The notes: generated by a model not told the origin, from the sequence alone. A stretch of DNA of 64,000 nt from Chrysemys picta bellii (GCF_011386835.1 NC_088797.1:60165587-60229586); one strand, 5' to 3'; counted from the first letter of the stretch, positions 45,361 through 58,547 are shown. Numbers and translations: made by a program.

Positions 45361-46239
45361 TGAAAGCCTCAACTGGAAGGCAACACAGAAATGCAAACAA
45401 AAACCAGACAGCATTTGTCACCAACCCAGGCTATAGATATGACCTCAGATGACACCAGTCTATAAATTTTACAGAGCCTGGATGCAAAACTGGCCAGGCA
45501 AGTTTTAGGGACTTGCAACCCCAGCAGTGTATTGAAAAAGACACCCACAGGATAGCCTTGCCGATGTAAACGGAACTCAGTTTCTGCGGGATTGTCATTC
45601 TAAACGGAGGGTCTTTTTCGCATTTGGGAATGTGTGCACATGAATGCAGGCGTAATTGTGCACCTAATTTGCACATGCAATTACTATGACTATGCATCTG
45701 CGCTGGGTACTTTGTGTGACCAGTGAGATGCATAACTGGCCATATGCCTGTGCCAATACCTAATTTGCACGTGGTGCGCAGATGCACATGCATTTATGGG
45801 TTTAGCTTTGTTAAAAATCAGGCCCCAGAGTGTCTTGATTCATAGGCCTGCTCCAAAGCCCGCTGTAGTCAAGTGGTGCGGAGTGGGAGTGTCTTTCTAT
45901 TCGTATCAATGGGCTCAGGATCAGACCCACTATTGCTGGTGTGTGCTGCACTAAAGAATGCAGGCGTAAGATTGTACAGTTGCAGTGCAGGCCTGCTGGG
46001 ACCCAATGAGCTACTGGGGGTTCTCGATGCTAGCAGACGTTTTAAAGTGTGTGGGGGGTCTAGTTAATAAGGGACCGTCCTACTCCACAGCCCAGCTGTT
46101 TGGGGGCATTCAGAGTCCGGTCTGCTGGCTCCTCATAGTGAGGCCCATTGGGTATTATAAAGATCACTACGCTAGCAGAGGTTTAAAAAGACAGAGCGCG
46201 GTTCCTCGCTGTTTACATGCCCCTTCTGCGAAGTAACCG

Positions 46240-46405
46240 AGTGCCTCACAAGCATTCTCAATGGGATGATCTTCTCGGCGCTCCGGGGATATTTTATTAT
46301 CCCAGTTCCGCAAGGGAGGATGGAGGCGTGAAGTGAAGGTCACACAGGGAATCTGTGGCTGAGCCAGGCACTGAACTGGGGTCTCCAAGCACACCGCCTC
46401 ACCCA
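46240..46405 (-). repeat. MIR-like SINE relic, divergent
   Basis: Contains AAGGTCACACAGGGAATCTGTGGCTGAGCC and CTGAACTGGGGTCTCC in MIR order, reverse complement. Confidence 0.55.
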
Positions 46406-47574
46406 CAAGTTCCTCCCTTCTGGCTCATGCTTTGGGGTAGTGCGTACAGTATAGCTGTGCTGGGCCCAGCTAGCAGTGTAGACGGTGAGGCACAGCCTAT
46501 GAGAGTAGGGTGCCCTAAGCCTCTGAATCCGAAGACAAATATCCTACATGGGCTCTGTACATGCCCAAGCAGTGCCTCCCACAGCTACGATGCTATTTTT
46601 GAGCTATTCCCCGCTGCCTGCCCCTGGCAGAGCCACTCACTGCCATGTGAAGCCACACACCGCAGTGACAAATGTGGACGCAGCCTGCCTTCCCCTGGGG
46701 CGTGCTGCTGTCAGCGTAGATGCAGCCCTGGTTCTGTTCTCTCGCCCTAGAATGCAGGCAGCAGGTTCAGCTGTGAGCTGTTATTCTGAAGAGTGCTTTT
46801 GGGCTCTGGAGCTGGCTAGCCCCAGATATACCCAGGACAGATAGATGCTGCCAAGCCTACTTGTGGATTCCTTTTCCAAGTCAGAAATCATATAAGAGTG
46901 CCTGAGAGAAGTGGTGCCAGAGTGGGAGCTCCCTGCAGGACAGGAAACTCCTTAGGTCACAAATGAGATGTTTCTAGCTGTGAGCGCAGCACATCTGCAC
47001 AGCTGTGGCAGCACTTGGGCAACTGGCCATGAGCTGTGTATCTTTGTTTCCCACGGTGCCTGTTACAGCTGAGCCCAGCATTACAGACATCGGTCACCAC
47101 TGTGAAAAGTTACCTGGGCTCCACACGCTCATTGGAACTGACAATGCGAGATCACCTATCGTGGCAGGCGGCGTCTCCTGTCTCTTTAATTTTTCAGCAG
47201 CTTATGAAAGTAATTGGCTCCGCAAAGGTTACGGTAAGAAAGCAAGCCCCAGATCCAGGCAGAGTTCTCTGACGAATGGGGTCTGAAAGATGCAAACTCT
47301 GCAGTTCCAGCACCTTGCGTAGCTCTGCCAATCGCTACTGGGGCGGCTACAGCGTGTCGCCCAGCAAGGGGCAGGAAATCAGGCTCCAATCCCATTAAAG
47401 GCCATTCCTGGGACTTAAAAAGAGCTAATTAGAATGAGCTCCAAACAGCACTGTCCTGCAGGCAGCCAGCAAGGCCTGACAGGCATGTGCTGCCACCAGA
47501 CACAGGCTGGATCCAACCTGCTGACCACCCTTGGGTAGCAGCCTGGAAATAATTATTAGCAATTAATAATCCTT

Positions 47575-47945
47575 TGTCTTTCTATAGCAGCTTTCACCTG
47601 ATGGGTCCTAAGTGCCTGATAGCGATTAACTAAATAAGCCTGCCACCATCCTGTAACCATTTTACAGGTGGGGAAACTGAGGCACAGAGCAGTTAAAGCC
47701 AGCAAAAGCAACTGCCCAATTGGCCTGAGTCCCTGAAATGCTCTGCAAGCACCATTCCATCCAAGTCAGTGGGGGGCTTGGCCCCTTTGTAACCCACTCC
47801 TTGGTGGACAGAGTCAGGGACCCAGCTAGTGACACTCACAAGATCTCAGGCCACTGTTTAAAATACTGGCCTCAAGTTCACACAGGGAGTCAATGGCTAA
47901 GTTCTGAATGGGACCCAGGAGTCCTGGCTGCCAGTTACTATATTC
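47575..47945 (-). repeat. MIR-like SINE relic, divergent or composite
   Basis: ATTTTACAGGTGGGGAAACTGAGGCACAGAG at 47660 and, further on, GTTCACACAGGGAGTCAATGG...GACCCAGGAGTCCTGGC follow the MIR order. Extra sequence between them may be a later insertion. Confidence 0.55.
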
Positions 47946-49124
47946 CTAGCCAGCCAGCCTTTGATGCCTGTGAAGCGTTCCTCTGATTTTGAGGAATGAG
48001 ACAAATCCAGGTTAAATTCAGCTTTCAGGTTCTCCTGTGAAGTCAGTTGCTAACTCCTTTCCCCTGGGATGAACCTTGAATATGCAAACTGCTGGCTAAT
48101 ACTGGGGAAGGCTCACTGACTCACAGCAGAAGGCACTGGGGTCACCCCAAGTGTGAGTGAGGGCAGGATGTGGCCAGTCTGGTGTAAGATTTCACCTCCT
48201 TGCAGGTAATTTTCAGAGACAAAAATAAGATCATTTTCTAAAAACTTCAAGTAAACCAGAGCCATTCGGCTGGGGGAAAAGAATGCCTCTTTTTTTTCAG
48301 CCGAGGTTTTTGGTAAACCGAGCTGCGGAGAATTTCCTGGCACAGTATGTGCTGAACTGCAAACCAGAGTGGATTTGCTGAAAGCAGCAACTAAGCCGGC
48401 TCTTGGACGGGGCACCTCGCCTTCATCCCAGAGCGAAGGGGGTGGGGAGCCAACATCTGTAACATCCCCAGCTCAGGAACACAGACCCATGATGCCAGCA
48501 CAGTTGTTAAGGGTGCATGGCTGGCTCCTCCCCTATCCAGGGGCTGCTGGGAGCTGGTGTGACCCCTGGTGCAGGCTAGGGCAGCCCCCAAGGTTGCTCT
48601 AATTTACCCCCCTCCTGCAATGACCTGTATGGCACCAGATGCAGGAGAGCGGGGGCAGGGAACAGTACTGTTCTCCAACTACTTGCCCCTCCAACCCCAC
48701 CCATTCTGATCTCCTCCAGGAGGGGGCGGGGACGTCAGAGTTACCATTGCTGGCTCTGCAGGTCCCATGGGAAGCCGCCTGCAGCGGGACCCCATTCCAC
48801 CAGCTGCCCCATCCCAAAGGAGACCAGTGGATTCCTCGGAGGGGACTGGATTCTCCCACACCTTGGGGCATCCTGGACACTTGTGCAAAGCTCATAGGAG
48901 ATCCCCTCCTCTCCCGCCTTGCACCAGTCGTGATGTTTCACACCCACTTCACAGTGGTGTAGATGAGTACACAAGGAGCAAGAAAGATCAGACCCGTGGG
49001 GCTGCTCTGAATGCTCCTCCTGCAGACCGAGAGCAGGATGTGTGAATTGCAGGGGAAACAGTGCTCTATGTCTTTGCTGACATTAATGTAACACCCCCCC
49101 ACTCATGCTCTCCAAGGACAGGGG

Positions 49125-49915
49125 TGTCCTTCTCTCCATGCTATAGGTGGGGACAGGGCCAATGCAAGGATGTTTCACGTCCTAGGCAAAACTTCCACCT
49201 TGCGCCCTCCCCGAGTCCTGCAGCAGCTTCCCACTCCCCCCCCCCCCGCCCTGAGGCGCCCCCCCCACCCCGCGGTAGCTTGCCTAAACCCAGCCCGGGG
49301 AGCTGTGTGGCAGCTCCCCACCCCAGCTCACCTCTGCTCCACCCCCTCCCCGAGCCCTGCGGCAGCTCCCCATCCCCCCCCACCCTGAGGCGCCACCCCC
49401 GCCCTGAGGCTCCCCCTCCCCGCGGCAGCGTCCCCGCAGCCCAGGGAGCTGTGCAGCAGCTCCCCACCCCAGCTCACCTCTGCTCCTCCCCCTCCCTGAA
49501 CATGCCGTCACTGCTCCACTTCTCCCGCCTCCCAGGCTTGCGGCGCCAAACAGCTGATTGGCGCCGCAAGCCTGGGAGGGAGAGAAGCAGAGTGGGGCGG
49601 TGTGCTCAGGAGAGGAGGCGGAGCAGAGGTGAGCTGGGGCGGGGAGCGGGTCCCCTGTGTGCCGCGCCCCCCTCCTTACTTGCTGCAGCCGGCCCTCCCT
49701 GCGCCCCCCTGCCCTAGCTCACCTCCACTCCACTGCCGCCCCAGAGCGCGCTTTTGTCCGCCCCCAACCACATTGCGCCCTAGGCAGCCGCTTAGTTTGC
49801 CTAGTGGTTGCACTGGCCCTGGGTGGGGAAACTGAGGCACAGAGCAAGCCGCCCATGGCCAAACAGCAAATCAATGACAGTGAGGAATAGGACCCAAGCA
49901 CCCTGACTCTGATGC
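49125..49915 (-). repeat. MIR-like relic split by a hAT-like element
   Basis: Left TATAGGTGGGGA, then the insertion 49154-49821, then GGTGGGGAAACTGAGGCACAGAG...AATAGGACCCAAGCACCCTGACTC. The duplicated 8 bases (ggtgggga) come from the MIR itself. Confidence 0.75.
49154..49821. mobile_element. hAT-like element with perfect target duplication and 22-bp palindrome
   Basis: Ends CAGGGCCAATGCAAG and GGTTGCACTGGCCCTG are imperfect inverted repeats. They are flanked by ggtgggga at 49146-49153 and 49822-49829, a perfect 8-bp match. The interior is C-rich with repeated GCAGCTCCCCACCCCAGCTC-like units. It holds a perfect inverted pair of 22 bp (49528-49549 and 49558-49579) separated by 8 bases. No transposase was seen. 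Confidence 0.92.
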
Positions 49916-50304
49916 CCTATCTGCAGGGCCATGCTGCCTCCTCATTGACAAGGCCAGCTGGCACTCCCAGCTGTGTGGATCAGAAGGATCTCCGTCCCCA
50001 GGGCTGTCAAGCCGGCACCTTTCACCAGCACTAAAATAACGTAACTACAAACCCAGCAGCAGGGCCCCTCTGTGGCCAGACTGCTGAGGAAAGCCCCGGA
50101 GTGATCCTAAACCACACACACTCTGTTCCCTCCTCTGCCTCTAGAGAACCACCCACAACCAACGGCCTGCCTGGTAATGAGGGGTTGACACCATGCATGT
50201 GTTTCCCCCTTGCTGTCCAATCCCTAGGGAAGAGGAGCTCCTGGCAGGAAACTCGGGTGAGCTGTGCATTCAGCAACGGATGCTTCAGGCAGAGGAGCCC
50301 TCAG

Positions 50305-50575
50305 TTCCCACCTGTGAAATGGGGATAGCTCTTCCTTTCTGCCACATCTTTGGCTGCCTCCTCTATATTGACTGTGAACTCCGTGGGGCAAGGGATCTTT
50401 CTGCTTCCGAAGAAGAGGCTAAGCTGGTGGACCTGGGCTTAGCTCCATTTTGCTATGACCATTCCCACCAGCTGAGGAGCCGCTCCATGTGTTTGCACAG
50501 CACCTGGCACAATGAGGCCCTGATCTCGGCAGGAGCCTTTAGGTGCTACTGGAATACAGGGATGTGTTATAATCA
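50305..50575 (+). repeat. MIR/L2-type 3' segment
   Basis: CACCTGTGAAATGGGGATAGC ... TTGACTGTGAACTCCGTGGGGC ... GCACAGCACCTGGCACAATG follows the common 3' segment of ancient amniote MIR/L2 repeats. Confidence 0.55.
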
Positions 50576-51512
50576 TTCATCTCCCCAAGCAGCAAACTTG
50601 GCTTTTTGCCACTGTGGTCGCTCCAGGACTGTGCCACTCTGCTCACTGATCTTAGGAGAGGAAGGATAAATTCATCCCCGGTCTAAGTCTGTGGAGTTAC
50701 AGCAGGGATGGGTTTGACTCAGTGCCATTGGATCACCCAGCACCAGGATTTTTCTTAAGAAGATGCTGATTCCTCTTGGGACGCTTCGAAACCTGTTCAG
50801 TACCGAGAGGCCAGGGTTGATTCCCACAGACGTGTTCTATTGCTATGACTGCAGAGGGCCGGCCACCGCTTTGGAACCATATTGAGGAATGGGGCTGTGG
50901 GGCGGGGCTCCCACCACCCCAGGGATCCTTGGCAGGGGATCTGAGACTGCAGGTGGGGGGGGGCACCAGGCTGCTTGAGGAGGGTGCAGGGGAATTGGGG
51001 GGGGGCAGAGGGAAAGCGTCAGGGGTAGGATATTGTAAAGGGAAAGGGATGGGAAAATGTGGGGGCGGGTGACTGTAGGGACTGGGCCAGATGGGGAGAC
51101 TGGATAGTGTGGAAGGAGGAGGAGAGTGGAGAGGCAGCTGAGTTCTCAGAGGAGGCGGCAAGTCCCCTCCCAGCAGCCAGCGGGGCGCTCTGTATTTCTG
51201 CCTTAGCTGTCACCTTGAATTTGTCCCTAAAGATGCTCACGCACGCTTTGATGTGGGCAGCTTCCCCAAACAAGGCTCAAAAGAGACCAGGCAAATAAAC
51301 CTACCTCCCACAGATTTTTAATTTTTAAAAAATCGCATGAGTGGTAAGCTGATCTCGTGACCCAACTCATGATTTCTGAATGCCTGGGGCTGGCGATTTG
51401 GTAATTGCTTGGTGGTTCCGGCGTTGCCAGAACAGGGAGGAGAGGAAGAGGGCCACATGGATGGGACAGTGAACTGGCCAACCAGGGGTGATGCCTAATA
51501 TGCTCCCCTCAG

Positions 51513-52650
51513 GTACGTCTACAAAGCCAGCGGCAGCGAGCCGCCAACCCAGCTCAACAGATTCAGGCTTAAGGGGCTCGCACATCGGTGCTAAACACAG
51601 CTGTGTAGATAACACTTTTAAGCTGCGGCTCAGGTTGGAGCCTAGCTCTGACTCCTGTCCCCTCCCTAGGCCTCAGAGCCCAAGCTGCAATGTCTAAGCA
51701 CGAGCCCGGCAAGATCAAGTCTGTTGACTCGGGCACCCTCTGTGCCGTAGGAGTTGTAAGACAAGCCACAAAAAAGCCAGGAACTCATTTTCCAGGCTGG
51801 GGGGCGGGGGGGCGCGGGGCGGGGAGGAGGGAATCAACTTTTCTTTTTTAAAACTTTTTGTAGCTTTTCATGAAAACGCTGAAACATTTTTTATGTTTTC
51901 AATTTTTCGACAAAAAACTGAAAAATGTGGGTGAAAATGGAAATTTCCTCGAGAAAATTTCTGTTGAGTCAAAAAGCCATTTTTCATAACACCCACCCCC
52001 GCAAAAAAAAGAACATTTTTTTATTCTCTCTGCCATGACATTTTATTTCTTTGTAATTTTTTCAACAGTTTCCCAAGAATGGCAGTTCCTAACTTGCGCT
52101 GATGTACCCAGGCTAGTTCCGCTGGAGCTAGCACACTAAAAATAGCAGCGTCGCTGGGATAGTACAGGCAGTGGCTGGGGCTAGTCAGCCGAGTACATAC
52201 CCAGGGGCTCAGGCTGCACTGTACTCAGACCAGGGGTGCCAGAACAAGGGGGCTCAGGGAGTCATGGCCCCATCACTTTTTACCGGCCATAAGGGCAAGC
52301 AACTGGAGGGGAGGGGGCGAAAAGGACTGAGTGGGGGATGGGGTCTTGGGGGGAAGAGGTGGTGCAGGGCATGGCCTCAGGGGAAGGGGTGATGCAAGGG
52401 CAGGGACTCAGGGGTAAGGGGTGGCGTGGAGGGGCAGGACCACAGTTCGGGCACCAGTGACTCCCCCACTTTTAAGGAGCTTCCGTCGCCCCAATTCAGA
52501 CAGCTGGCCCAAGCTGCCGCCTGTGCTCCCCCCAGCTCCACTGCTAGCTTTAGTGCACTAGGAGGAGCAGTGCTGCTGTGGGTATGTCTGCGGGAGCTGG
52601 GAATTACACACTCGGCTCCAAGTGCAGACAAAGCCTACGAGGAATAATGG
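51513..52650. repeat. Cluster of GTCTACA-type repeats
   Basis: GGTACGTCTACAAAGCC near 51513 and GGTATGTCTGCGGGAGCTGGGAATTACAC near 52581 (inverted sense) are ends of repeats of the GTCTACAC type. Between 52231 and 52460, CAGGGGTGCCAGAAC and GTTCGGGCACCAGTG are inverted and may bound a further inserted element. I could not settle exact borders or duplications. An AT-rich tract lies at 51840-52080. Confidence 0.45.
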
Positions 52651-54642
52651 AACTGGAAAATTGGAAAACCACATTTATTTTGCTCAACAAAAGAACCACA
52701 CAAGGTCACAAAACACCCCCCAACAGAACCCTACAATTTCAATTAAAAGAAGGATTTGGGGGGGGGGAAATTTGGCTGCTTTTTGAAAATTTAAAATAAA
52801 ATGCAAAACACTTTCCTTTTTGAATTAAAAAATATCCCCGTGTTTCACACACCCCAGTGGCCAGAAACTCACGCCTCGTGCATTCAGTTAGATCTTTGAC
52901 GGACAGAAACCTTCAATCTTCCTTCAAAGTCCAAGCTGGTTTTGTGCATTCAAGACACAACATCGTGATTCAAGCTGCTCACAAAACACAGCATTACCAA
53001 CCCCAAGCCTCCCAAAATCACAAGGTTGGCTAAAAAAATCATGAAATTTTTTTAAACCAATAGTCAATGACATGTTCTTTTTCCCTGCTGGGTATTGAGC
53101 TTGTAGGGCTCGTGTTTTCAAGCTTTTCTCTGCCACCACAAAGGCTAGAAATTTATTCTTTTTTTTTTTAAACAAGGAAACCAAGATTCTCGCATAATCA
53201 CTTGACTCCAGGAGCTGAGGCTTAAAGAAAAACACCAAATACCGTGAGACTCGGGATAAAGCCAGGAGAGTTGGAAACACAGCAAAATGCGGGGCAGGAG
53301 GGAGCAGGATTTTGTCAAAATTCTTGTGAAAAATTCCAAATTTAGAAAATTCAGACCAGCTCTAACCATGATGCCTGGTAAGCGCATCCTACAAGCTGGG
53401 GGAGCATGAAATGAGAACATCGGTTTAGCACTGTCAGTGTGCATAAGAGTGAGAGAATGACCATGTCTCCCTCTAGAGGCTGGCTCAGGTGAAGTTAAGA
53501 GCCTACTACTGACTCACATCTAATTGTGTCATTCCTTTAGCTTGCGTGGTAGAGGTTTACACAACGTCTATCAACATGAAAAGTCCTGCAACGCTGTAAG
53601 CTCTTCAGGTCAGGGGCTGGGTATATATTTTTGCATGGGACCTCCATCTCGGTTGGGGGCTCGTAAGAGCTGCTGGAACACAAATAATATACAATAATAT
53701 TGCTCCCTGCAATGCTGGCTCTTGCAATGAAATAAAGGGATTGAGATGCAACTTCCGCCAGTGCCTTTTTCGGAAAACAGACCCATGCCCAGTCATTTTC
53801 TTGTTTCCCTTTCAACATTCTTCAGTGATAGTTAATTTCACAGCCCACAGAACAGAGATGATCCTTATTCTTCCACTGAATGTAACTCAATGAGATTCTT
53901 TCCAGCCTATTTCCCCAGATGCACGGTTGATTTTCTAATGTTCCCCCGAATACAACAATCCTTCAGCTCGCTCCATTTTAAATAGTCTCTTTGCTGGTTT
54001 CTTTTCCTTCTGCACACAGCAGGGTTGTAGGCAAGTAACTGAGAATCCCTGTTTTGAGTCAGCCCTTTGCATGTTTCTTGACTGCTCTGACAGTGGCAGG
54101 ACTGTGCTCTGCATGGATAGAAACCTACCAGCAGCACAAGGGAAGGTGGAGGATAGAATCCTACCATACAATGTGCCTGCTATCAAAATACAGCTGGGCC
54201 TCAATGGTCTATTCAGAAGCCCAGGGCCGTGCTTAAGAAGTAAATAAGCGACTCTAGTGCAGCTGCCTAAGGAAACGCAGCCTGGTAAACCAGTTAAAAG
54301 GCAATTTTACAGAGCAGCGTAGGAAGCTGAGTTTCATTTATGGCACAAAGGAAAAGTGGAGAACGCTGAAGACTAAATACTGATGCGGGAGAGCTCAGCT
54401 GTTCCTGGTCCAGGGCACAGCAGCGTCTTGCTATGAGCAGGAGGGATGCACCTAATTGGCTTTAAAAGAAAATCGGAGCCACCTTTTCTGTCAATTACTA
54501 AGGGTGAAATTCACCCATGTGTGGAAGCCCAGCATGAGGCCACTTCAGCCCCTGTGACAGGCACTTGCGGATTACTATTGCACTGGATGTAACTCTGCTG
54601 CCGGATTCGGCAACTCCCACCCAGACACTCCCACTGAGAGCC

Positions 54643-54661
54643 GGGGGGGGGGGGGGGGGGG
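54643..54661 (+). repeat. Poly-G run
   Basis: Nineteen consecutive G are followed by CGGGGGG. It is a candidate G-quadruplex site and also a likely place for assembly or length error. Confidence 0.9.
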
Positions 54662-55130
54662 CGGGGGGCTGGCCCGAGAGGGGCACAGAAACGGGGAGAA
54701 ATAGCTTCACAGTCTTCTCCTCGCAGCCCATCTAAAGCTCCATTGCACAAATCCAGATCAGAGGGTGGGAGGGTCCACGCGAGGAGCAGCCAGTGTCTGG
54801 GCAGCGGTTCCCCTCATTAGATCCCTGCCAGAGCTGGTATTACTGTACCAGGGCCTGATGGTGCCTGGTCCTGACTAAACTGCTGCCAAGGAAACCAGGA
54901 GGCAGTATGCAGGCACAGGGCACCTGTGTCAATAACCTGGGCTGGTGGCAAGATCTGGGTAGGGGAACTCCCTGTCACTTCCACAAGAAGGAAAACCCAT
55001 GAGTGCAAACATCCCCTGTGTGGATCATTCCTGCAGAGGCCTGCTTGTCTTACAGAAAAGTCCTACAGAATGTAACAGGGGTGAAACCAACAGGGTCCTT
55101 CAGAAATGATACTCTATACATCCTATAGTG

Positions 55131-55192
55131 CCAGATCTTCAGCTGGTGCATATTGGCATAGCTGTGATTCACACCCGCTGAGGATCTGGCCC
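55131..55192. repeat. Palindromic short repeat (GGGCCAGATCCTCAGCTGG family)
   Basis: CCAGATCTTCAGCTGGTGCATATTGG is followed by ACACCCGCTGAGGATCTGGC, which is its inverted partner with a short centre. Confidence 0.6.
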
Positions 55193-55850
55193 ATGGAACT
55201 GAACAAAGCAGGAGATCCTCTCTCCAGAGTTTTAAAGGCCACTTATGGATTGTGGCAGAGAACTATAGCCCAGCACTATAATCCCACAGGAAGGTTATTC
55301 TCTGTTCAATTCTAGGGAATTTTCCCAGAAGGGTGGGACCCTGTGTGATTTATGATTTCTCTTACCTGTCATTTAATTCTGCTATTGAATGAGTAAAACA
55401 TTTTGTGAGCCATTGGTATGCAGGATCCAATATCTATTAACACTTACTATTCTGCACTAAACTAGAACACAACAATCTATTCGAGTGCACAAATGAAAAA
55501 GCCCAACCCCTGATTCCAGTGCATCTCTGCTTACGGAAGTGAAGGCAAGAAAAAGCATCATGGAGAAGTAACATCAGTCAAGAGATGAATCGGCATCTTC
55601 AAATGACCCAGTCTCTACCTGCCTCTGCTCAAAGGACAGCACCAGAGAGACAGTGATTGACCATTAGGGGCAATGCTTTTAAACAGATGCCACTGCAAAC
55701 ATTTTAGCTCATCGTTAAACCTCAGGAACTAGTGATGGATTTTACCCTCAGGGTAATCCAGAGAGAGACAAGCTCTCAAGAAGAGGGAAAAAATGAGCAT
55801 TACTGCCAACAACAAAGAATCGACATGACAGTGCGTCCATGACAACTTAC

Positions 55851-55931
55851 CTTATCCCCTGGCTGTGGTCTCATAAGAGAGACTTGATCGTAGCCTCGTC
55901 GAACCAGAGCCCACAACGCATCAAGTTTGCC
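55851..55931 (-). CDS. ANTXRL: ANTXRL cytoplasmic exon ([18 protein letters not shown])
   Basis: This 81-bp exon between TGATTCCAG and GTAAGT encodes [20 protein letters not shown] and RPQPGDK, a conserved amphipathic segment of the ANTXR tail. The following intron is about 19.9 kb. Confidence 0.95.
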
Positions 55932-57041
55932 CTGGAATCAAACATACGTGACATGACCAATAATGCTTGAGAGAACAATGTGAAATTAAACGACAGTCGA
56001 CTTGCTGTGATATTACTGTGTGTTTAACCATCGGCACACAGGCTGGCCCGGAGGCCGCTGCTCTTTGTATACTCATTATTATCTGTCTGTGTATTTATAG
56101 CATGCCCATCAATGTAATACTGAGTGCCTAGGGGAACCAGCCATTGCACACAATGGAACAAATCCATCCGACTGGAGTTATATCAAGGATGCATCTGGTT
56201 TAATATGAACAATTAACATAGATCAGCAGGTGCAGTTAGGTGAACGGGGTTAGACAGCATTAAAGAAAAGACTTGACGAAGAACCAAAGAAGCTTGTGGA
56301 AGTCTAATGATGGGTGGACCCATAAAGGAGAAGAGAACAGACTTGGCATAGATAAGCATCCAAAAGACGATCGCTTATTTAATTTTCATAACACTTTGAA
56401 ATTCACTGGCCATTCCCATTGAGGATTTCAGTGTAGGACACGGATATCGGTGAACCAACCCTGGGAGTTAAAGATGCATTATCAGCAGCAGCATCAACTG
56501 AGACAGGTTAAGATTTTAAAAGTGTTTAGAAACCTAGAGATGCAGACAGGCACCTGACTCCCACTGATTTCAATGGTGCTTTTGAAAAGCCTCCGAGGTA
56601 TCTTTCTGCACGGTTAGGTGCCTGAAGACCTTCAAAAACCTGACCCTAACTGGCTTTGCCAAGGCGCATACTGCATCTTTGGCACAGCTGGGCAGGAAGA
56701 GAGCTGAAATCTGTGAGTCCCAGTTCAGGGCCGTAACTACACTGCCGTCTTTCCCACTGCCTCTACATCGTCTGCCCCCTCTTGGGTGTGCATCGCCGAG
56801 CCAGTGCTGTCCTGAGAACAAATTCTGGGATTTCACGCTGGAATCCAATCAGTGCAGAGGGGCAAAGACGTTGCCCAAGCCTTTGTTGTCTAGTGAGATG
56901 TCTAGTCTCAGAAATGGGGACCCCTACAATAGTTCTCCCACCCCACAGCCAACCATGAGAAATGTTGTGCTCAGGAACCTGTCCGTGGTAACATGCCTGG
57001 TTAACAATGCATGCTTTAAAGCTGATGTGCAGACACATTAC
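55932..57041 (-). other. ANTXRL intron (55932-57041)
   Basis: No exon or named repeat is seen, apart from AT-rich unique sequence. Confidence 0.6.
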
Positions 57042-57209
57042 CTTGATTGGAGTGTACCACTTCCTTTGGGAAGGTGGCTTCCTCACATTGTGTTTCTTTG
57101 GCTTGGGCTCCCACGGCTCATACTCCTGCTCTGGCAATTTGATGACGGCGTTTTTGGGCTTCTCTAATTTGGCCCCTTCTTCCGTTGATCCTTTGTCTCC
57201 CCACCTCAC
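57042..57209 (-). CDS. ANTXRL: ANTXRL cytoplasmic exon ([17 protein letters not shown])
   Basis: This 168-bp, 56-codon exon between TACTTCAG and GTAATG contains [29 protein letters not shown] and QRKWYTPIK, all matching the family's tail. No stop or frameshift is seen. The [11 protein letters not shown] stretch differs from the ANTXR1 version I recall, consistent with a separate paralogue. Confidence 0.95.
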
Positions 57210-57984
57210 CTGAAGTAGTAAGAGCACATTGTGGATGCAGAAGCTTCGGTGAGCAGTGCTGGCATACATCTTAACTAGACACATCTATTATTTAATCTAG
57301 TTTCTATCAGTGTTTGTGAAACATGCACCCATTGCTCATGCCTCTGGGAGAACTGACCTTCTTGAAAGCAAAATTACTGTCACAACAATCCATCATGACA
57401 TGCAGCCACTAACTAGTGAGGAAGGAAAATCCCCTAATTAATTACCAACAATCACCATAAAGAGGAAACTCCAAAAAATCAATTCCTCACCCAATTTCCC
57501 AGCCAGCTGTTTAGCCAGCAGGTGCCTCCCATCCAAATCTTTACTTGGGTGAAACCTAGGGTAGTCAGATGCATCTTGCACTAGACCTTGAAGGTCATCA
57601 GACATGGTCTATCAAGGTTCCAGAGTCAAAGATCTTGCATTGAAAACAGCCCAGCAGCAATCTGCCAGAGTCTGCATCTTCTGTCAGCACAAATGCCACA
57701 AATGGTCTCCCATGGCAGGGGAGAAGCTAACGTTCCTGAGTGGTCTCCACCAATAGCCCCAAGAGGGCACTGCAGCCCTCCAGCTTAGAGGTGACAAAAG
57801 TATCCAGGAATGAGGAAGAGCCCTGAAGGGTTCTTTTGAGCAGTGGCTCTCAGACTTGGTGGGCAGTTAGTCGTAGTTTACTAGACTAGGCTCCTCAGCA
57901 AAGGACTCTCCATAAGTGCATAGGAGAGTGCTGGATTTCCCTTAATAATACATCTCAATTCATGTCAATAATGGAAGATTACCT

Positions 57985-58258
57985 TTTTTAAATCTCAGGA
58001 AAAACTTCCTAACTGTACGAACAGTAGTCTAGTGGAACAGATGCCTAGGGAGGTCGTGGAAGCTCCTCCACTGGAAGTTTTCAAAAGGAGGATGAAGTCC
58101 TCAAATCATGATTTAAAGACTTCAAGTTGCAGAGAATCCACCATTTACACTAGTTTAAACCTGCAAGTTTGTTTAGACACAACAAATCCCACATCTTGGC
58201 AGGTGATTAGACCAGATGACCCTTGTAGTCCCTTCTAACCCTACAGTTTTATGATTCT
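57985..58258 (+). repeat. CR1 LINE 3' end
   Basis: CTAGTGGAACAGATGCCTAGGGAGGTCGTGGAAGCTCC is decayed C-terminal CR1 coding sequence. The tail CCAGATGACCCTTGTAGTCCC ... TTTTATGATTCTGC is the CR1 end. Confidence 0.75.
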
Positions 58259-58460
58259 GCCCTTGGGTTCCAACTGACCTCAATGGGAGCTGTGTGAATG
58301 CATCCCAGGGCAGGATTTGCCCTATGCGGCTACTTAGCCACTTGATTTCAAGAGTCAGAATCTCCCATGGCAAACTGTGCATCAGGTTTCAGTGCCTGAT
58401 TGTAAAATCCTAACCCCTGAGCTAAGGAGCAATTACTTCTATTCAATTTGGCCAATTAGC

Positions 58461-58547
58461 GCTAGACCCTCAGCTGGTATAAATTGGCCTCACTCCATTG
58501 AAGTTATAGTACAAGACCCATTTAAACCAGATGAGGATCTGATCCAA
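58461..58547. repeat. Palindromic short repeat (GGGCCAGATCCTCAGCTGG family)
   Basis: GCTAGACCCTCAGCTGGTATAAATTGG at the left and CCATTTAAACCAGATGAGGATCTGATCC at the right are imperfect inverted arms. Confidence 0.6.

Larger units (their letters stand above)
35962..55850 (-). other. ANTXRL last intron (about 19.9 kb, transposon-rich)
   Basis: No additional exon was recognised. It holds at least four DNA-transposon copies that can be given ends (36717-37009, 38310-38990, 39984-40577, 49154-49821), at least five MIR-like relics, and GTCTACAC-type repeats near 39676, 46430 and 51513-52650. A G-run lies at 54643-54661, and an AT-rich stretch at about 41000-44700 shows nothing recognisable. Confidence 0.6.

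Noticed and set aside
49061..49717. Open frame of 218 codons, proline-rich
   Set aside because: It starts in MIR-related sequence and runs through the C-rich interior of the hAT-like element, so it is compositional.
50193..50669. Open frame of 158 codons
   Set aside because: It overlaps an ancient MIR/L2-type 3' segment; no protein family and no exon signals.
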